From positions 1 through 64,000 of the forward strand of contig JAGZIN010000012.1 in NCBI GenBank assembly GCA_018366195.1: 64,000 bases of DNA, read 5' to 3'. Every line of letters begins with the position of its first letter. Positions within the stretch are counted from its first letter, which is position 1. The translations under genes were made by a program, and so were the position numbers. Origin of the DNA: Butyricicoccus pullicaecorum. GTDB lineage: Bacteria > Bacillota > Clostridia > Oscillospirales > Butyricicoccaceae. Positions 35,183-43,879 of this stretch are shown piece after piece. Under the pieces are notes generated by a model, which worked only from the letters and a program-made list of their open reading frames with translations, did not search any database and was not told the DNA's origin.

Positions 35183-37474
35183 ATGAAGCGTCATTCTTTC
35201 ACTTGTCTGTCCCTCTCTCTTGCCTTGCTGGCAGGGACTGCGGGGGCGGCCTTCCATGATATTCAAAATACAGACCTTGCACAGGCAGCGGCTTCCCTCA
35301 GTGCACTTGCCATTATGCAGGGTGATGGAGCAGGGAACTTTGAACCAAACCGCAGTCTGACACGCGCCGAGTTCACAAAGCTCGCCGCCACCTCGTTGGG
35401 TCTGTCGGACGCAACCGCTTACAGCAGCTATACCCTGTTCCCAGATGTACTCTATACGCACTGGGCATCTGGATACATTGCTGCCATGTCCAAATCCCCT
35501 GAACTTGCAAAAAAACAAATCATTCGCGGCAATCCCGACGGAACCTTTACACCCGAAAAGCCAGTGACCTATGGGGAGGCCTGCACCATGCTCCTGCGTA
35601 TGCTGGACTATACCACAGCAGACGTTGGTCCCATCTGGCCCACAGACTATATCACCAAAGCACAGTCCCTCAATCTGACAAAAGGTGCACAAACACACGG
35701 CGAAAATGATTCCATTACCCGTGCCGATGCCGCGATTATGCTGCGCAACGCGCTGCGCACCCCAACCAAGGGCGGTCAGAAGCTATATACGGCTCTCTCC
35801 GGCTCCACACCGATTGAAAATTCAATCCTGCTTGCAACGCCGGAAACCGACCCTTCCATGACTGCCGGACAAATCCGCTTTTATGAAAATGGTGAAATCG
35901 TAACCCGTCCCGGAGCCAACACCATTGACAGTGCACTCATCGGCTCCCGCGGCATTGTTCTGTTTGATAAAACTGCCACCAACAAAGTGCGCTCGTTCTT
36001 GCCCGAAGTCAGCCAGCGGGAAACCTATGAGGTCGTGCGCGCAGAACGGCAGCAGCTTGTCACGGCTGACGGAGGTGCGATTCCGGTTGGGCGTAAGGTT
36101 CCTGTCGTTGTAGGGGGCGAACTGCATGACTACATCGAGGCATGGTATGATATCCACGCCAAGGACCGTGTCAGCCTATATTATGATAATGAACATAATC
36201 TGGAGCTTATCTCCATTGATACGGTGCTTTCGGCTGGTGAAAGCTATGTATGGGGCATGGATAATTTCTCTCTTCCCAATGGATACCGCATCGAGCGAAA
36301 CGGTGTTACCATCGAACGCGGGGACTTAAAAAAATATGATGTCGTGACGCTCAACCCTACCACGCAGACAGCATTTGTCTCCAATGCACGTATCACAGGG
36401 CTTTATGAGGAAGCCTCTCCCTCGTTCCGCTTCCCAGAAAAAATTAAGGTGCTGGCAACCGAATTTACCGTTTCCGAAGATGCCGCACCGACCTTTGACA
36501 AGACAAAACTGGGTGAGAAGGTTACCCTGCTGCTTGACAGCAATCATAATGTGCGCGCTGCCGTACCCGAATCAGAACTGTCTGCACCCATGCACGGTAT
36601 TGTAACAGCCTCCTCTGAAAATGAAATCACGGTGCAGCTGTTCAATGGTTTGACCGTCAAGGGTCCGACTGAAAAAACAATCCACAACGTCGCAGTCGGT
36701 CAAATGGTAAACTTGTCGCAGGACAACCAAGGTAATTTACGCGTGATGGAAAACACCCGTCCTGCTGCAAATCCAGGTGACTGGATTGTATCCCGCGGTG
36801 TACTTGGCAGCAAGCCGGTTGCTCCTGATGTACAGGTCTTTGAGCGCACCAACAAAGATGCGCCGCTCTATCAAATCAAGCCGGAGGAAATCGGTACCGA
36901 TGTGATTTCTGGTAAAAACGTAGAAAGTGTTATCACCGACCCATCTGGTACGGTCATCGCGATGGTTCTAAACGACGCAACCGGCGAAAGCTGGGTATGG
37001 GGTGCCGTGGAAGGCGTATCGGAAGTGGTGGATACCCGAATCATCGGAACGCCCGGTGAGCCCAATTATAAGGAATTCCCCATCTATGATTACAAGGTCA
37101 AAATCACCACACTGGAAGATGGAAAGGAAAAAAGCTACACCATTGATGTAGAGGAGCAGGTAGAAGGCTTGTCTGGAAAGCCCATTCCGCTCGGTCTGCC
37201 ACGAGCAGCGCTCAGCAACACTGGAGAAATGAATCTCATTTCTAAACAGCCGATTCGAGTCGGCGCGGCATCGCTCGCCGCCTTTGACGGCTATACCAGT
37301 GTCAAATACAATGATACTGTGTGGCGGATCTCCGAAAATATTCCGGTTTGGAACACACGCACCAACCACCTTATGACACTGCGTCAAGCAAAGGCTGACT
37401 TTGATACCTTCAATCTTTATGCAGATGCCCCGTTGGAAAAGGGTGGACAAATTCGTTTGATTACCGTTTCATAA
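35183..37474 (+). CDS. SLH-domain surface protein linked to the MacAB-like exporter
   Basis: About 763 residues. Signal peptide (MKRHSFTCLSLSLALLAG, cleavage near GAA), then three N-terminal SLH motifs (about 20-65, 75-135 and 140-190; for example GNFEPNRSLTRAEFTKLAA), followed by about 550 residues of repetitive beta-rich modules with no family I recognise (several VVxGEL/VTLNP-type strands). I chose ATG 35183, 9 nt after AAAAGGAG; an upstream ATG overlaps the permease stop. Being last in the exporter operon suggests it completes the export path or binds its substrate at the S-layer. That link is inference from position. Confidence 0.8.
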   Translation: MKRHSFTCLSLSLALLAGTAGAAFHDIQNTDLAQAAASLSALAIMQGDGAGNFEPNRSLTRAEFTKLAATSLGLSDATAYSSYTLFPDVLYTHWASGYIAAMSKSPELAKKQIIRGNPDGTFTPEKPVTYGEACTMLLRMLDYTTADVGPIWPTDYITKAQSLNLTKGAQTHGENDSITRADAAIMLRNALRTPTKGGQKLYTALSGSTPIENSILLATPETDPSMTAGQIRFYENGEIVTRPGANTIDSALIGSRGIVLFDKTATNKVRSFLPEVSQRETYEVVRAERQQLVTADGGAIPVGRKVPVVVGGELHDYIEAWYDIHAKDRVSLYYDNEHNLELISIDTVLSAGESYVWGMDNFSLPNGYRIERNGVTIERGDLKKYDVVTLNPTTQTAFVSNARITGLYEEASPSFRFPEKIKVLATEFTVSEDAAPTFDKTKLGEKVTLLLDSNHNVRAAVPESELSAPMHGIVTASSENEITVQLFNGLTVKGPTEKTIHNVAVGQMVNLSQDNQGNLRVMENTRPAANPGDWIVSRGVLGSKPVAPDVQVFERTNKDAPLYQIKPEEIGTDVISGKNVESVITDPSGTVIAMVLNDATGESWVWGAVEGVSEVVDTRIIGTPGEPNYKEFPIYDYKVKITTLEDGKEKSYTIDVEEQVEGLSGKPIPLGLPRAALSNTGEMNLISKQPIRVGAASLAAFDGYTSVKYNDTVWRISENIPVWNTRTNHLMTLRQAKADFDTFNLYADAPLEKGGQIRLITVS

Positions 37475-37483
37475 AAAGGGTAT

Positions 37484-37518
37484 AAAAAAAACTGGAGCCA
37501 TTCGGCTCCAGTTTTTTT
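37484..37518. terminator. Bidirectional terminator between converging operons
   Basis: AAACTGGAGCC and GGCTCCAGTTT with a 4-nt loop, an A-run on one side and a T-run on the other; it serves both the exporter operon and the phosphate transporter gene. Confidence 0.88.
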
Positions 37519-37524
37519 GCTGTT

Positions 37525-39315
37525 TTATTGTGCCCCTGTCCGTGTCTTTTCCAAACGGGTCAAATACTTCTTTTGGAAATATTCCACTGCCTCTTGGAAC
37601 TCTGGGGAAGCTTTATATTCATGCTTGCTGAAATCATGTGTATCAAATCCATTTTTTCCCTCTGCAAGCTGAATGGTATAAATCGCAATATTGGAAGCAT
37701 GGTCACCAATTTTTTCTAAATCGTGTACGATTTCAAGGTATGGCAATCCAGTCTGAATACCGCACAGCCCCTCATTGAGGCGCTCAATATGGCGGTCTTT
37801 GAGGATTGCTTTGAGCATATCTACCACTTCTTCAATCGGTTCTACCTGACGGGAAACCGATGCAGAGCGCTCCAGATAGCCGTTTACCGTTTTTTCGAGC
37901 AGTTCACTCACCGCATCACACATAATGCTAAGTTCTCCCTGTGCCTGCTTGGAAAAGCTTCCGTTTGTCTCCCGCAGCATGGTCACACAATCAAAAATAT
38001 TCTGTGCATAGTCACCGATTTTTTCGAAATCACTCAGAGAATGTAACATTTCTGCATGCTGCCGCCGCAATCCGCTTGGCAAATCTGAACGAACTCGAAC
38101 CAAATATTTGGCAATCTCCACTTCTGCGCGGTCCAGAAAATTTTCCTGCTCCAAAAACAGTTCTGCATTCTGTGCTTTGTTGGAGAACATTGGCTCCACT
38201 GCAAGCGCATAGTTGCTGAGCGCCGCAGTACCCATATCTGCAATGCAGCGCTGTGCCTGATCAAGTGCAATGCTTGGAGTTGCAAGCAGGCGCGGTTCGA
38301 GCTTGGACAGCGGGTCTGCTTTGTCCTCTCCTGAAGGAATGGTGTGTTCTGCCAGAAATACCAGTACTTTTGTAAATGGCAAGAATAAAAGTGTCACAAC
38401 CACATTAAATAGAGTATGGAAGTTTGCAATTCCTGCTTTGTCAATGGCTTCCTCCCAGAAAGAGAATCCTATCGTATACTCAATCGCATATACTGCAAGC
38501 AGGAAAATAACAGAGCCAATCATATTAAAATAGAAATGTATCATCGCGGTTCGGCGTGCATTTTTTGTTCCGCCGATTGATGACAAAAATGCGGTGATAC
38601 AGGTACCAATATTCTGTCCCAGAATAATGGGAATTGCAGCGGAATAGGTGATTGCCCCCGTCGTAGACAGTGCCTGCAAAATACCAACCGAAGCAGAAGA
38701 GGACTGAATAATTGCTGTTACGCCTGCACCAATCAAAACACCCAAGATTGGGTTAGAAATTGTTGCAAAAAGCTCGGAGAACTGTGGCAAATCCGCCAGA
38801 GGAGAAACCGCATTCTCCATGGTTGCCATACCAATAAACAGAACACCAAAGCCTACCAAAATATCTGCGACATTGCGGCGGCGCTTGCTCTTGCTGGTCA
38901 TCATCAGGATAATACCGACCAATACCATAACGTAAGCCAGATTTTTCGGCTTTAGAATCTGCATCAAAAAGCTCTCGCCCATCGCGCCCGAAGAATCCAG
39001 ACGCAGAATCTGTCCGGTGATGGTCGTACCAATATTCGCACCCAAAATCACGCCGACAGACTGTTTGAGGGTCATAATGCCGGCATTTACAAAGCCGACT
39101 ACCATAACGGTTGTTGCAGAAGATGATTGGATTACTGCTGTGACAACCATACCCATGAGAAGCGCCTTGAAGATGTTTCCTGTCATCTTCTCCAGCGTTT
39201 TTTCCAGCTTTGCGCCGGCGGCCTGCTCCAATCCGGTGCCCATGATGGTCATACCGTAGATAAACAGTGCCAGACCACCTGCCAGCTGTACCAGATTCAT
39301 GAAATCAAACCCCAT
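37525..39315 (-). CDS. Na/Pi cotransporter family protein with PhoU-like tail
   Basis: A 596-residue membrane protein of the NptA/YjbB type. Seen: two inverted membrane repeats each with the substrate motif QSSSA (TAVIQSSSATTVMVVG about 60-75, TAIIQSSSASVGILQ about 205-219), a GANIGTTITG and GQNIGTCITAF pair, and a C-terminal cytoplasmic helical part (about 340-580) with two PhoU-like segments (RRQHAEMLHSLSDFEKIGDY; LPYLEIVHDLEKIGDHA). Known members move phosphate with Na+. It may belong to the response of the PhoB-like system upstream, but no Pho-box repeats were seen at its promoter. Confidence 0.9.
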   Translation of the reverse strand: MGFDFMNLVQLAGGLALFIYGMTIMGTGLEQAAGAKLEKTLEKMTGNIFKALLMGMVVTAVIQSSSATTVMVVGFVNAGIMTLKQSVGVILGANIGTTITGQILRLDSSGAMGESFLMQILKPKNLAYVMVLVGIILMMTSKSKRRRNVADILVGFGVLFIGMATMENAVSPLADLPQFSELFATISNPILGVLIGAGVTAIIQSSSASVGILQALSTTGAITYSAAIPIILGQNIGTCITAFLSSIGGTKNARRTAMIHFYFNMIGSVIFLLAVYAIEYTIGFSFWEEAIDKAGIANFHTLFNVVVTLLFLPFTKVLVFLAEHTIPSGEDKADPLSKLEPRLLATPSIALDQAQRCIADMGTAALSNYALAVEPMFSNKAQNAELFLEQENFLDRAEVEIAKYLVRVRSDLPSGLRRQHAEMLHSLSDFEKIGDYAQNIFDCVTMLRETNGSFSKQAQGELSIMCDAVSELLEKTVNGYLERSASVSRQVEPIEEVVDMLKAILKDRHIERLNEGLCGIQTGLPYLEIVHDLEKIGDHASNIAIYTIQLAEGKNGFDTHDFSKHEYKASPEFQEAVEYFQKKYLTRLEKTRTGAQ

Positions 39316-39385
39316 GTTCTACTCTCCTTCTTTTTGCGAACTTTTTCATTCTTTCCAGTATGTTCACCTAAAATTCAACATTTTC

Positions 39386-39415
39386 ATTATATCGTTTTAC
39401 ATTTCTGCCTGTCAA
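39386..39415 (-). promoter_or_regulatory. Promoter for the Na/Pi cotransporter gene
   Basis: On the minus strand TTGACA, 18-base spacer, TATAAT, about 70 bases before the start codon; near-consensus, so strong expression is expected. Confidence 0.7.
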
Positions 39416-39479
39416 CCACTTTGCCGAACTTTGTCATTGACACAATCAAAAACTTCTTATCCCTTTGGAGGTGCGTTTT

Positions 39480-40154
39480 GTGCAAAAGTCTGTTATACTG
39501 ATTACAACCGGAATCGAATCGGGAGCACGCTCGCCGCAGCGCACAGCTTCTGTGCTTTACCATTCTGCCCTGTCTCAGGTGGGGCTGACAGGTGTTTTAT
39601 ATACGGGCGGGGAGCCTGCGTTCCTCGCACAAACCTTTGATGGTCTGCTGCTCTCCGGCGGCGGTGATCTCTCCCCTGCGCTCTATGATGCGCCTGCCAT
39701 CTATCGGCAAACGCTTTCCCACACCTGCCGAGATATGGAGGAACTTGCTCTGATTCGTGCATTCTGTGTCAATCAAAAGCCGATTTTAGGAATTTGCCGC
39801 GGCATACAGGTATTAAATGTCTTTTTCGGCGGAACTCTATTTCAGGATATCACAGGGCACAGCGATTGCCGACATCTTGTCCGCACCGTACCCATGACCC
39901 GCACAGCCTCTCTGCTCGGTCCGTTTTTCCACACAAACAGTTATCATCATCAGGCAATCGACCGACTCGGCGGAGAGTTATATGCCGCTGCATACGCCAA
40001 AGACGGAATCATAGAGGCGATTGAGCATCGTTCTTTACCCATTCTTGGCGTGCAATGGCACCCCGAGCGTATGATTGCCGGACTCTGCGCCGACACACCC
40101 GCCAATCACACAGCACTATTCACCTATTTTACCCAAAGGACACCGAAAACATGA
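39480..40154 (+). CDS. Class I glutamine amidotransferase-like hydrolase (peptidase C26)
   Basis: A 224-residue gamma-glutamyl-gamma-aminobutyrate hydrolase-like protein. Seen: DGLLLSGGGDLSPALY, the nucleophile elbow GICRGIQ with catalytic Cys, and the His-Glu of the triad in VQWHPER. Known relatives cut gamma-glutamyl bonds, such as in polyamine breakdown. I chose GTG 39480 because GGAGG lies 8 nt upstream. The stop overlaps the next ATG. Substrate unknown; slightly shorter than PuuD-type enzymes. Confidence 0.85.
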   Translation: MQKSVILITTGIESGARSPQRTASVLYHSALSQVGLTGVLYTGGEPAFLAQTFDGLLLSGGGDLSPALYDAPAIYRQTLSHTCRDMEELALIRAFCVNQKPILGICRGIQVLNVFFGGTLFQDITGHSDCRHLVRTVPMTRTASLLGPFFHTNSYHHQAIDRLGGELYAAAYAKDGIIEAIEHRSLPILGVQWHPERMIAGLCADTPANHTALFTYFTQRTPKT

Positions 40155-40495
40155 AAAATTATCGTATCATCAATCTGGAGCTGACCCTTCCAGCTGTACG
40201 TGATGTTCCGGAGCGCATCTCCCGTGAACTGCGGGAAGCCAGACGTCATAAAATTCGGGTTATGAAGCTGATTCACGGGTATGGTTCCAGTGGAAAAGGC
40301 GGCAAGCTTCGTTTGGCTGTTCGCAGAGAACTGACACGGGCACAAGAGCGCAGACAAATCGCCTGCTTTATCCCCGGTGAACAGTTTTCCATTTTCGATA
40401 CAGATACCCAGCGTGCACTGCATACCTGCGCTGAATTGCGGCAGGATTCGGATTTGGAACGGCACAACAATGGCATTACCCTTGTCGTTTTTTAG
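40151..40495 (+). CDS. Smr-domain protein
   Basis: A 114-residue protein made almost entirely of a Smr domain: the conserved HGYGSSGKGGKLR segment (about 41-53), preceded by a long basic helix (RISRELREARRHKIRVMKL). Known: Smr domains are nucleases or nucleic-acid binders, including sensors of collided ribosomes in larger MutS2 proteins. The first TLPAVRDVPERIS part replaces the usual LDLHG motif, so nuclease activity is uncertain. The start overlaps the stop of the C26 hydrolase gene. Confidence 0.8.
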   Translation: MKNYRIINLELTLPAVRDVPERISRELREARRHKIRVMKLIHGYGSSGKGGKLRLAVRRELTRAQERRQIACFIPGEQFSIFDTDTQRALHTCAELRQDSDLERHNNGITLVVF

Positions 40496-40525
40496 GGCAC
40501 GCACGAATCTCTATCCTAAAAAGTC

Positions 40526-40564
40526 AAAGGACTTGCTGCCTGTTTCCACAGGGGCAAGTCCTTT
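40526..40564. terminator. Terminator between the Smr and thioesterase genes
   Basis: AAAGGACTTGC and GCAAGTCCTTT form an 11-bp stem with a 17-nt loop. It lies between converging genes; T-runs are short in both directions. Confidence 0.65.
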
Positions 40565-40619
40565 GCATCTTCTGAACACTCTTTTGGTATGATTTTGTGA
40601 CACACGAGAACGTCTGCAA

Positions 40620-41012
40620 TCAACCGCGCTTGCTCTGTGCTTTTGCTTCAAATCGCTCCTTCGCAACAATCGCACGCTGATGGGTGCCCTCTCCAATCAA
40701 GCCAGCTTCATCATAAGCTGTTACCTCAAAGGTCAGTATCTTTCCATTCGGTGCAATCTCAACCAGCTTCGTTTCAAAATGTACCTTCATTCCTGCCGGT
40801 GTGGCAGCAACGTGCGATACATTCACCTGTGTGCCAACGGTGGTCTGCCCGTCCTCCAGATAGGGCGCTACACTGGCAGCCGCAGTCCCCTCAATGCCTG
40901 CAATCATCATAGGCGTTGCATAAACTGCTACGAGACCACTGCCGACATTGCACGCCAGCAATTCTTCTGTCACCACGAGTTCCTGATATCCCTTTGTTCC
41001 AAGCTCTAACAT
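40620..41012 (-). CDS. FlK-type hotdog thioesterase
   Basis: A 130-residue single hotdog-fold thioesterase. Thr33, Glu41 and His67 keep the exact spacing (8 and 26 residues) of the Thr42, Glu50, His76 catalytic set of fluoroacetyl-CoA thioesterase FlK. The surroundings match the fold: YATPMMIAGIEGTAAAS on the hot-dog helix and THQRAIV near the end. Most relatives act on unknown small acyl-CoAs rather than fluoroacetyl-CoA, so substrate is open. AGGGAGG precedes the ATG. Confidence 0.85.
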   Translation of the reverse strand: MLELGTKGYQELVVTEELLACNVGSGLVAVYATPMMIAGIEGTAAASVAPYLEDGQTTVGTQVNVSHVAATPAGMKVHFETKLVEIAPNGKILTFEVTAYDEAGLIGEGTHQRAIVAKERFEAKAQSKRG

Positions 41013-41092
41013 AAGTAAATTCCTCCCTGTTCATTCTATTGTTAGAGTACCTGAAACCTTGACTGCTGTCAATGCCTGATTTCTGTGGATAC

Positions 41093-41122
41093 AAAAGCCG
41101 CCCCGTTTCGGAGCGGCTTTTT
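41093..41122 (-). terminator. Terminator after a small gene
   Basis: AAGCCGC(T)CCG and CGG(G)GCGGCTT with a short loop and flanking T and A runs. Confidence 0.7.
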
Positions 41123-41124
41123 TC

Positions 41125-41310
41125 CTATAAGGCTGCGCTGGATAAATTCGAGACAAATGCCTGCATTTGTTCGGGCGTGCCAATGGCGTGTACCTGTGCG
41201 CGAATCGCCGCTTTCTGTTCCGGCGTGCAGCCCGCATAAAACGATGCCGCGCGTGCGTCCTGCCCGAGTAAAAGCTCAAATACACCTTCTCTTGCGGTAT
41301 GACGTTCCAT
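41125..41310 (-). CDS. Small protein of unknown function
   Basis: About 61 residues, unrecognised. It is predicted helical, with a TPEQKAAIRAQVHA segment and a second TPEQMQAFVSNL repeat-like segment, so it may be a small helical-hairpin protein. GAGGTGATTGAT precedes ATG 41310, a fair ribosome site, and a proper terminator follows the stop, which supports a real gene. Two Cys-free halves give no hint of metal binding; one Cys is present. Confidence 0.55.
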   Translation of the reverse strand: MERHTAREGVFELLLGQDARAASFYAGCTPEQKAAIRAQVHAIGTPEQMQAFVSNLSSAAL

Positions 41311-41379
41311 ATCAATCACCTCAGAAGCAGTATCACCTATATGCGTGCATCACATACTGTGTAAATCTCTCCACCTCTG

Positions 41380-42339
41380 TCAGCGAACCACATGATATCC
41401 AGCATTTGGGTTCAGATGATGCTGAAACATTTCGTTTGCCGCTGCTTCATATTCGGAAAGATTTTTGGATTTCCGAATTTTTTTCAGTGTTTTTTCGCTG
41501 TTTTCAAACAAACAATGCTGATAATGCCACAATTCTTTCATCTTAAAGAGCACTGGTGCTGCTCCAGACAACCGCTCTCGATAGCTCTCATATAGTTCAT
41601 CATGCAAGCCCCGTACACGCGCAAGGCTTATCTTGCCTTGTCCACGTATTTGGTTGCCCAAATCCGGATTGGCCACCCAGCCGCGCCCCAGCATCATACG
41701 CTGGACAGTTGGAAATTGCTCACAAAAATACGTAAAATCCGGCACCGTAAAAATATCTCCATTGTAGCAGACCGGACACTTGCAAGCCGCAAGGGCTTCC
41801 CCAAATGCACGGAGGTGAACCGCACCTTTGTACAAGTCCTTCTGTACCCGTGCATGAATGATAAGCTCAGACAAAGGATATTGATTGTATATCGCTAAAA
41901 TATCTGCAAATTCTGCTGCATCGTTCAAACCCAAACGTGTTTTTACAGAAATCTGTCCTGAAAATCTGGTACAGACCTGCTCCAAAAAACGGTCAAGCGC
42001 CTGCAAATCGGCTAAAAATCCGGCACCTTTACGTTTGACCACCACCGTTCCGGAAGGACAACCAAAATTCAAGTTGATTTCAGAATATCCATAGCGCTGC
42101 AATTCGCGGATTGCCCATAGACATTGCTCGCTATGATTGGTCAATAGCTGCGGAACCACACAAAGTCCTGCATTGTTCTCTGGCAAGATGTCATTTTTCT
42201 CGCGCGATGTAAATTTATAGGTTTGATTTAGTACCAGAAACGGAATAAAATAGCGGTCTGCCGTACCAAACCATTTCGCATGCGCACGCCGGAATACATC
42301 ATTGGTAATGCCCTCCAATGGGGCAAAGGATATTTGCAT
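41380..42339 (-). CDS. tRNA-dihydrouridine synthase
   Basis: A 319-residue FMN enzyme that reduces uridine in tRNA loops. Seen: MQISFAPLEGITNDVFRRAH at the start, the active-site Cys94 in NFGCPSGTVV, KTRLG (about 138), LIIHAR (about 160), and GRGWVANPDL near the FMN phosphate site. Length and motifs fit a Dus family member, but not confidently one subtype. It follows the MoxR gene by 41 bases on the same strand and could be its last cotranscribed gene. Confidence 0.9.
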   Translation of the reverse strand: MQISFAPLEGITNDVFRRAHAKWFGTADRYFIPFLVLNQTYKFTSREKNDILPENNAGLCVVPQLLTNHSEQCLWAIRELQRYGYSEINLNFGCPSGTVVVKRKGAGFLADLQALDRFLEQVCTRFSGQISVKTRLGLNDAAEFADILAIYNQYPLSELIIHARVQKDLYKGAVHLRAFGEALAACKCPVCYNGDIFTVPDFTYFCEQFPTVQRMMLGRGWVANPDLGNQIRGQGKISLARVRGLHDELYESYRERLSGAAPVLFKMKELWHYQHCLFENSEKTLKKIRKSKNLSEYEAAANEMFQHHLNPNAGYHVVR

Positions 42340-42379
42340 ATCTGACGAACTCCTACCTTCCCCAAATCATTCCTGTCCT

Positions 42380-43879
42380 TCAAGATTTCATCTGCGCAAT
42401 TTCATCTAAAATCCGGCTCTGGGTATCATCAAATAAAATTGCCTGATTGTGTCGATAATATGCCTCACAGCCGCAGTTCTGAATGTACCACGCGGTATAG
42501 AAGTTTGCGGTCAATTCGGTTGCAAACATCACCATTTCCTGCCCTTCCCCAACTGCTTCCTCCAAAAAACGGAACACATGGTCAAGCCCCTGTCCGGCTG
42601 CTGCAACCGCCTGCGCACGTCTGTCTGTCTGCTGTGCGAACCGTTCCTTGACGCACGCAAACGCATCTTCCGAGGTGCTTTCCGGCTGTACCGCATGCAA
42701 ATACTGCTCTATTATCGAAATCTCCTGCTGTATTCTGCGCACGCTCTCCAAATCCAGCGTTCCCGCTTCCCGTCCCGCTTCCAGCGCCTGACTGCGTTCC
42801 GTCAGAATTGCAGTCAATGCCTGAGAAACTGTGGTTGTGGTCAGGGAACCCTTGACGCGGGTGAAATCTCCATATAGAGCATCGGTCAAACCGTCCTGCT
42901 GCCAAGCAATTCGTGCACGCTCTGCCAGACGCGATATCAGAAGCCCCAATACACTCAGCGTTTCATCAAACGGTGCCGCCTTCAGCTCCGATGCCAATAC
43001 GCTATCCCACCGCCCGTCTAAAATTTCATCAATGCGATAGGCGCGCTGATATTTGCGATACAGCTCCAAATAGTTTGCAAAATCCTTGGCGATGCGCGGA
43101 AGCTGGATATACTGCCCAATCAGCTCTCGGTCAACCGGAAGCTCTAAGGATTCATAAACAGTCAAAAGGGCTGCAAGGTCCTCCCAGCCGCGTGCTGTTG
43201 CAAACTGCATACCGCCGGCTGCTGCCTCGATTTGATAAAAGTTCTCTTTTCGGATATCCAGATACGAAATCACAGCGCCATGTAAACCACGGCGATACGC
43301 ATACTCCTTCCATACCGTAAAATCTTCCTGTACATCAATCCGGCGCACACGGTCCAGTGTCACGACATCAAACTCCCGAACCGATTTATTGTATTCCGGC
43401 GGATTGCCTGCTGCAACAATCATCCAGCCTTCCGGAAGCTTCTGGTTGCCAAAGGTCTTACACTGCAAAAATTGCAGCATCATTGGCGTCAAGGTTTCAG
43501 AAATACAGTTGATTTCGTCTAAAAACAGAATTCCCTCCCGTACTCCTGTGCGTTCCATCAGCTGATATACCGATGCCAAAATTTCGCTCATGGTATATGA
43601 GGTCACCGCATAGTCCTGTCCATCATAGGTATGGTGCTCAATATAGGGCAGTCCCAGCGCACTCTGTCTGGTATGGTGCGTAATGGTATATGCAACCAAA
43701 CCGATTCCCGTTTCTGCGGCAATCTGCTCCATAATCTGTGTTTTTCCAATGCCCGGCGGTCCCATCAGCAGCATGGGACGCTGGCGCACTGAGGGAATTT
43801 GATATGCACCAAAGCAATCTCGTGCCAAATAAGCACGAATGGTATGAATGATTTCCTGTTTTGCCTGTTTAATATTCAT
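42380..43879 (-). CDS. MoxR-family AAA+ ATPase
   Basis: A 499-residue AAA+ ATPase. Seen: Walker A GPPGIGKT (40-47), Walker B ILFLDEIN (117-124), sensor 1 region VAAGNPPEYNKS, and arginine finger in VVTLDRVRRIDV. The C-terminal 250 residues are helical and unrecognised. MoxR ATPases work as chaperone-like remodellers with VWA partners; here the VWA gene overlaps its start by ATGA and an LRR gene precedes that, forming a three-gene unit. Confidence 0.88.
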   Translation of the reverse strand: MNIKQAKQEIIHTIRAYLARDCFGAYQIPSVRQRPMLLMGPPGIGKTQIMEQIAAETGIGLVAYTITHHTRQSALGLPYIEHHTYDGQDYAVTSYTMSEILASVYQLMERTGVREGILFLDEINCISETLTPMMLQFLQCKTFGNQKLPEGWMIVAAGNPPEYNKSVREFDVVTLDRVRRIDVQEDFTVWKEYAYRRGLHGAVISYLDIRKENFYQIEAAAGGMQFATARGWEDLAALLTVYESLELPVDRELIGQYIQLPRIAKDFANYLELYRKYQRAYRIDEILDGRWDSVLASELKAAPFDETLSVLGLLISRLAERARIAWQQDGLTDALYGDFTRVKGSLTTTTVSQALTAILTERSQALEAGREAGTLDLESVRRIQQEISIIEQYLHAVQPESTSEDAFACVKERFAQQTDRRAQAVAAAGQGLDHVFRFLEEAVGEGQEMVMFATELTANFYTAWYIQNCGCEAYYRHNQAILFDDTQSRILDEIAQMKS

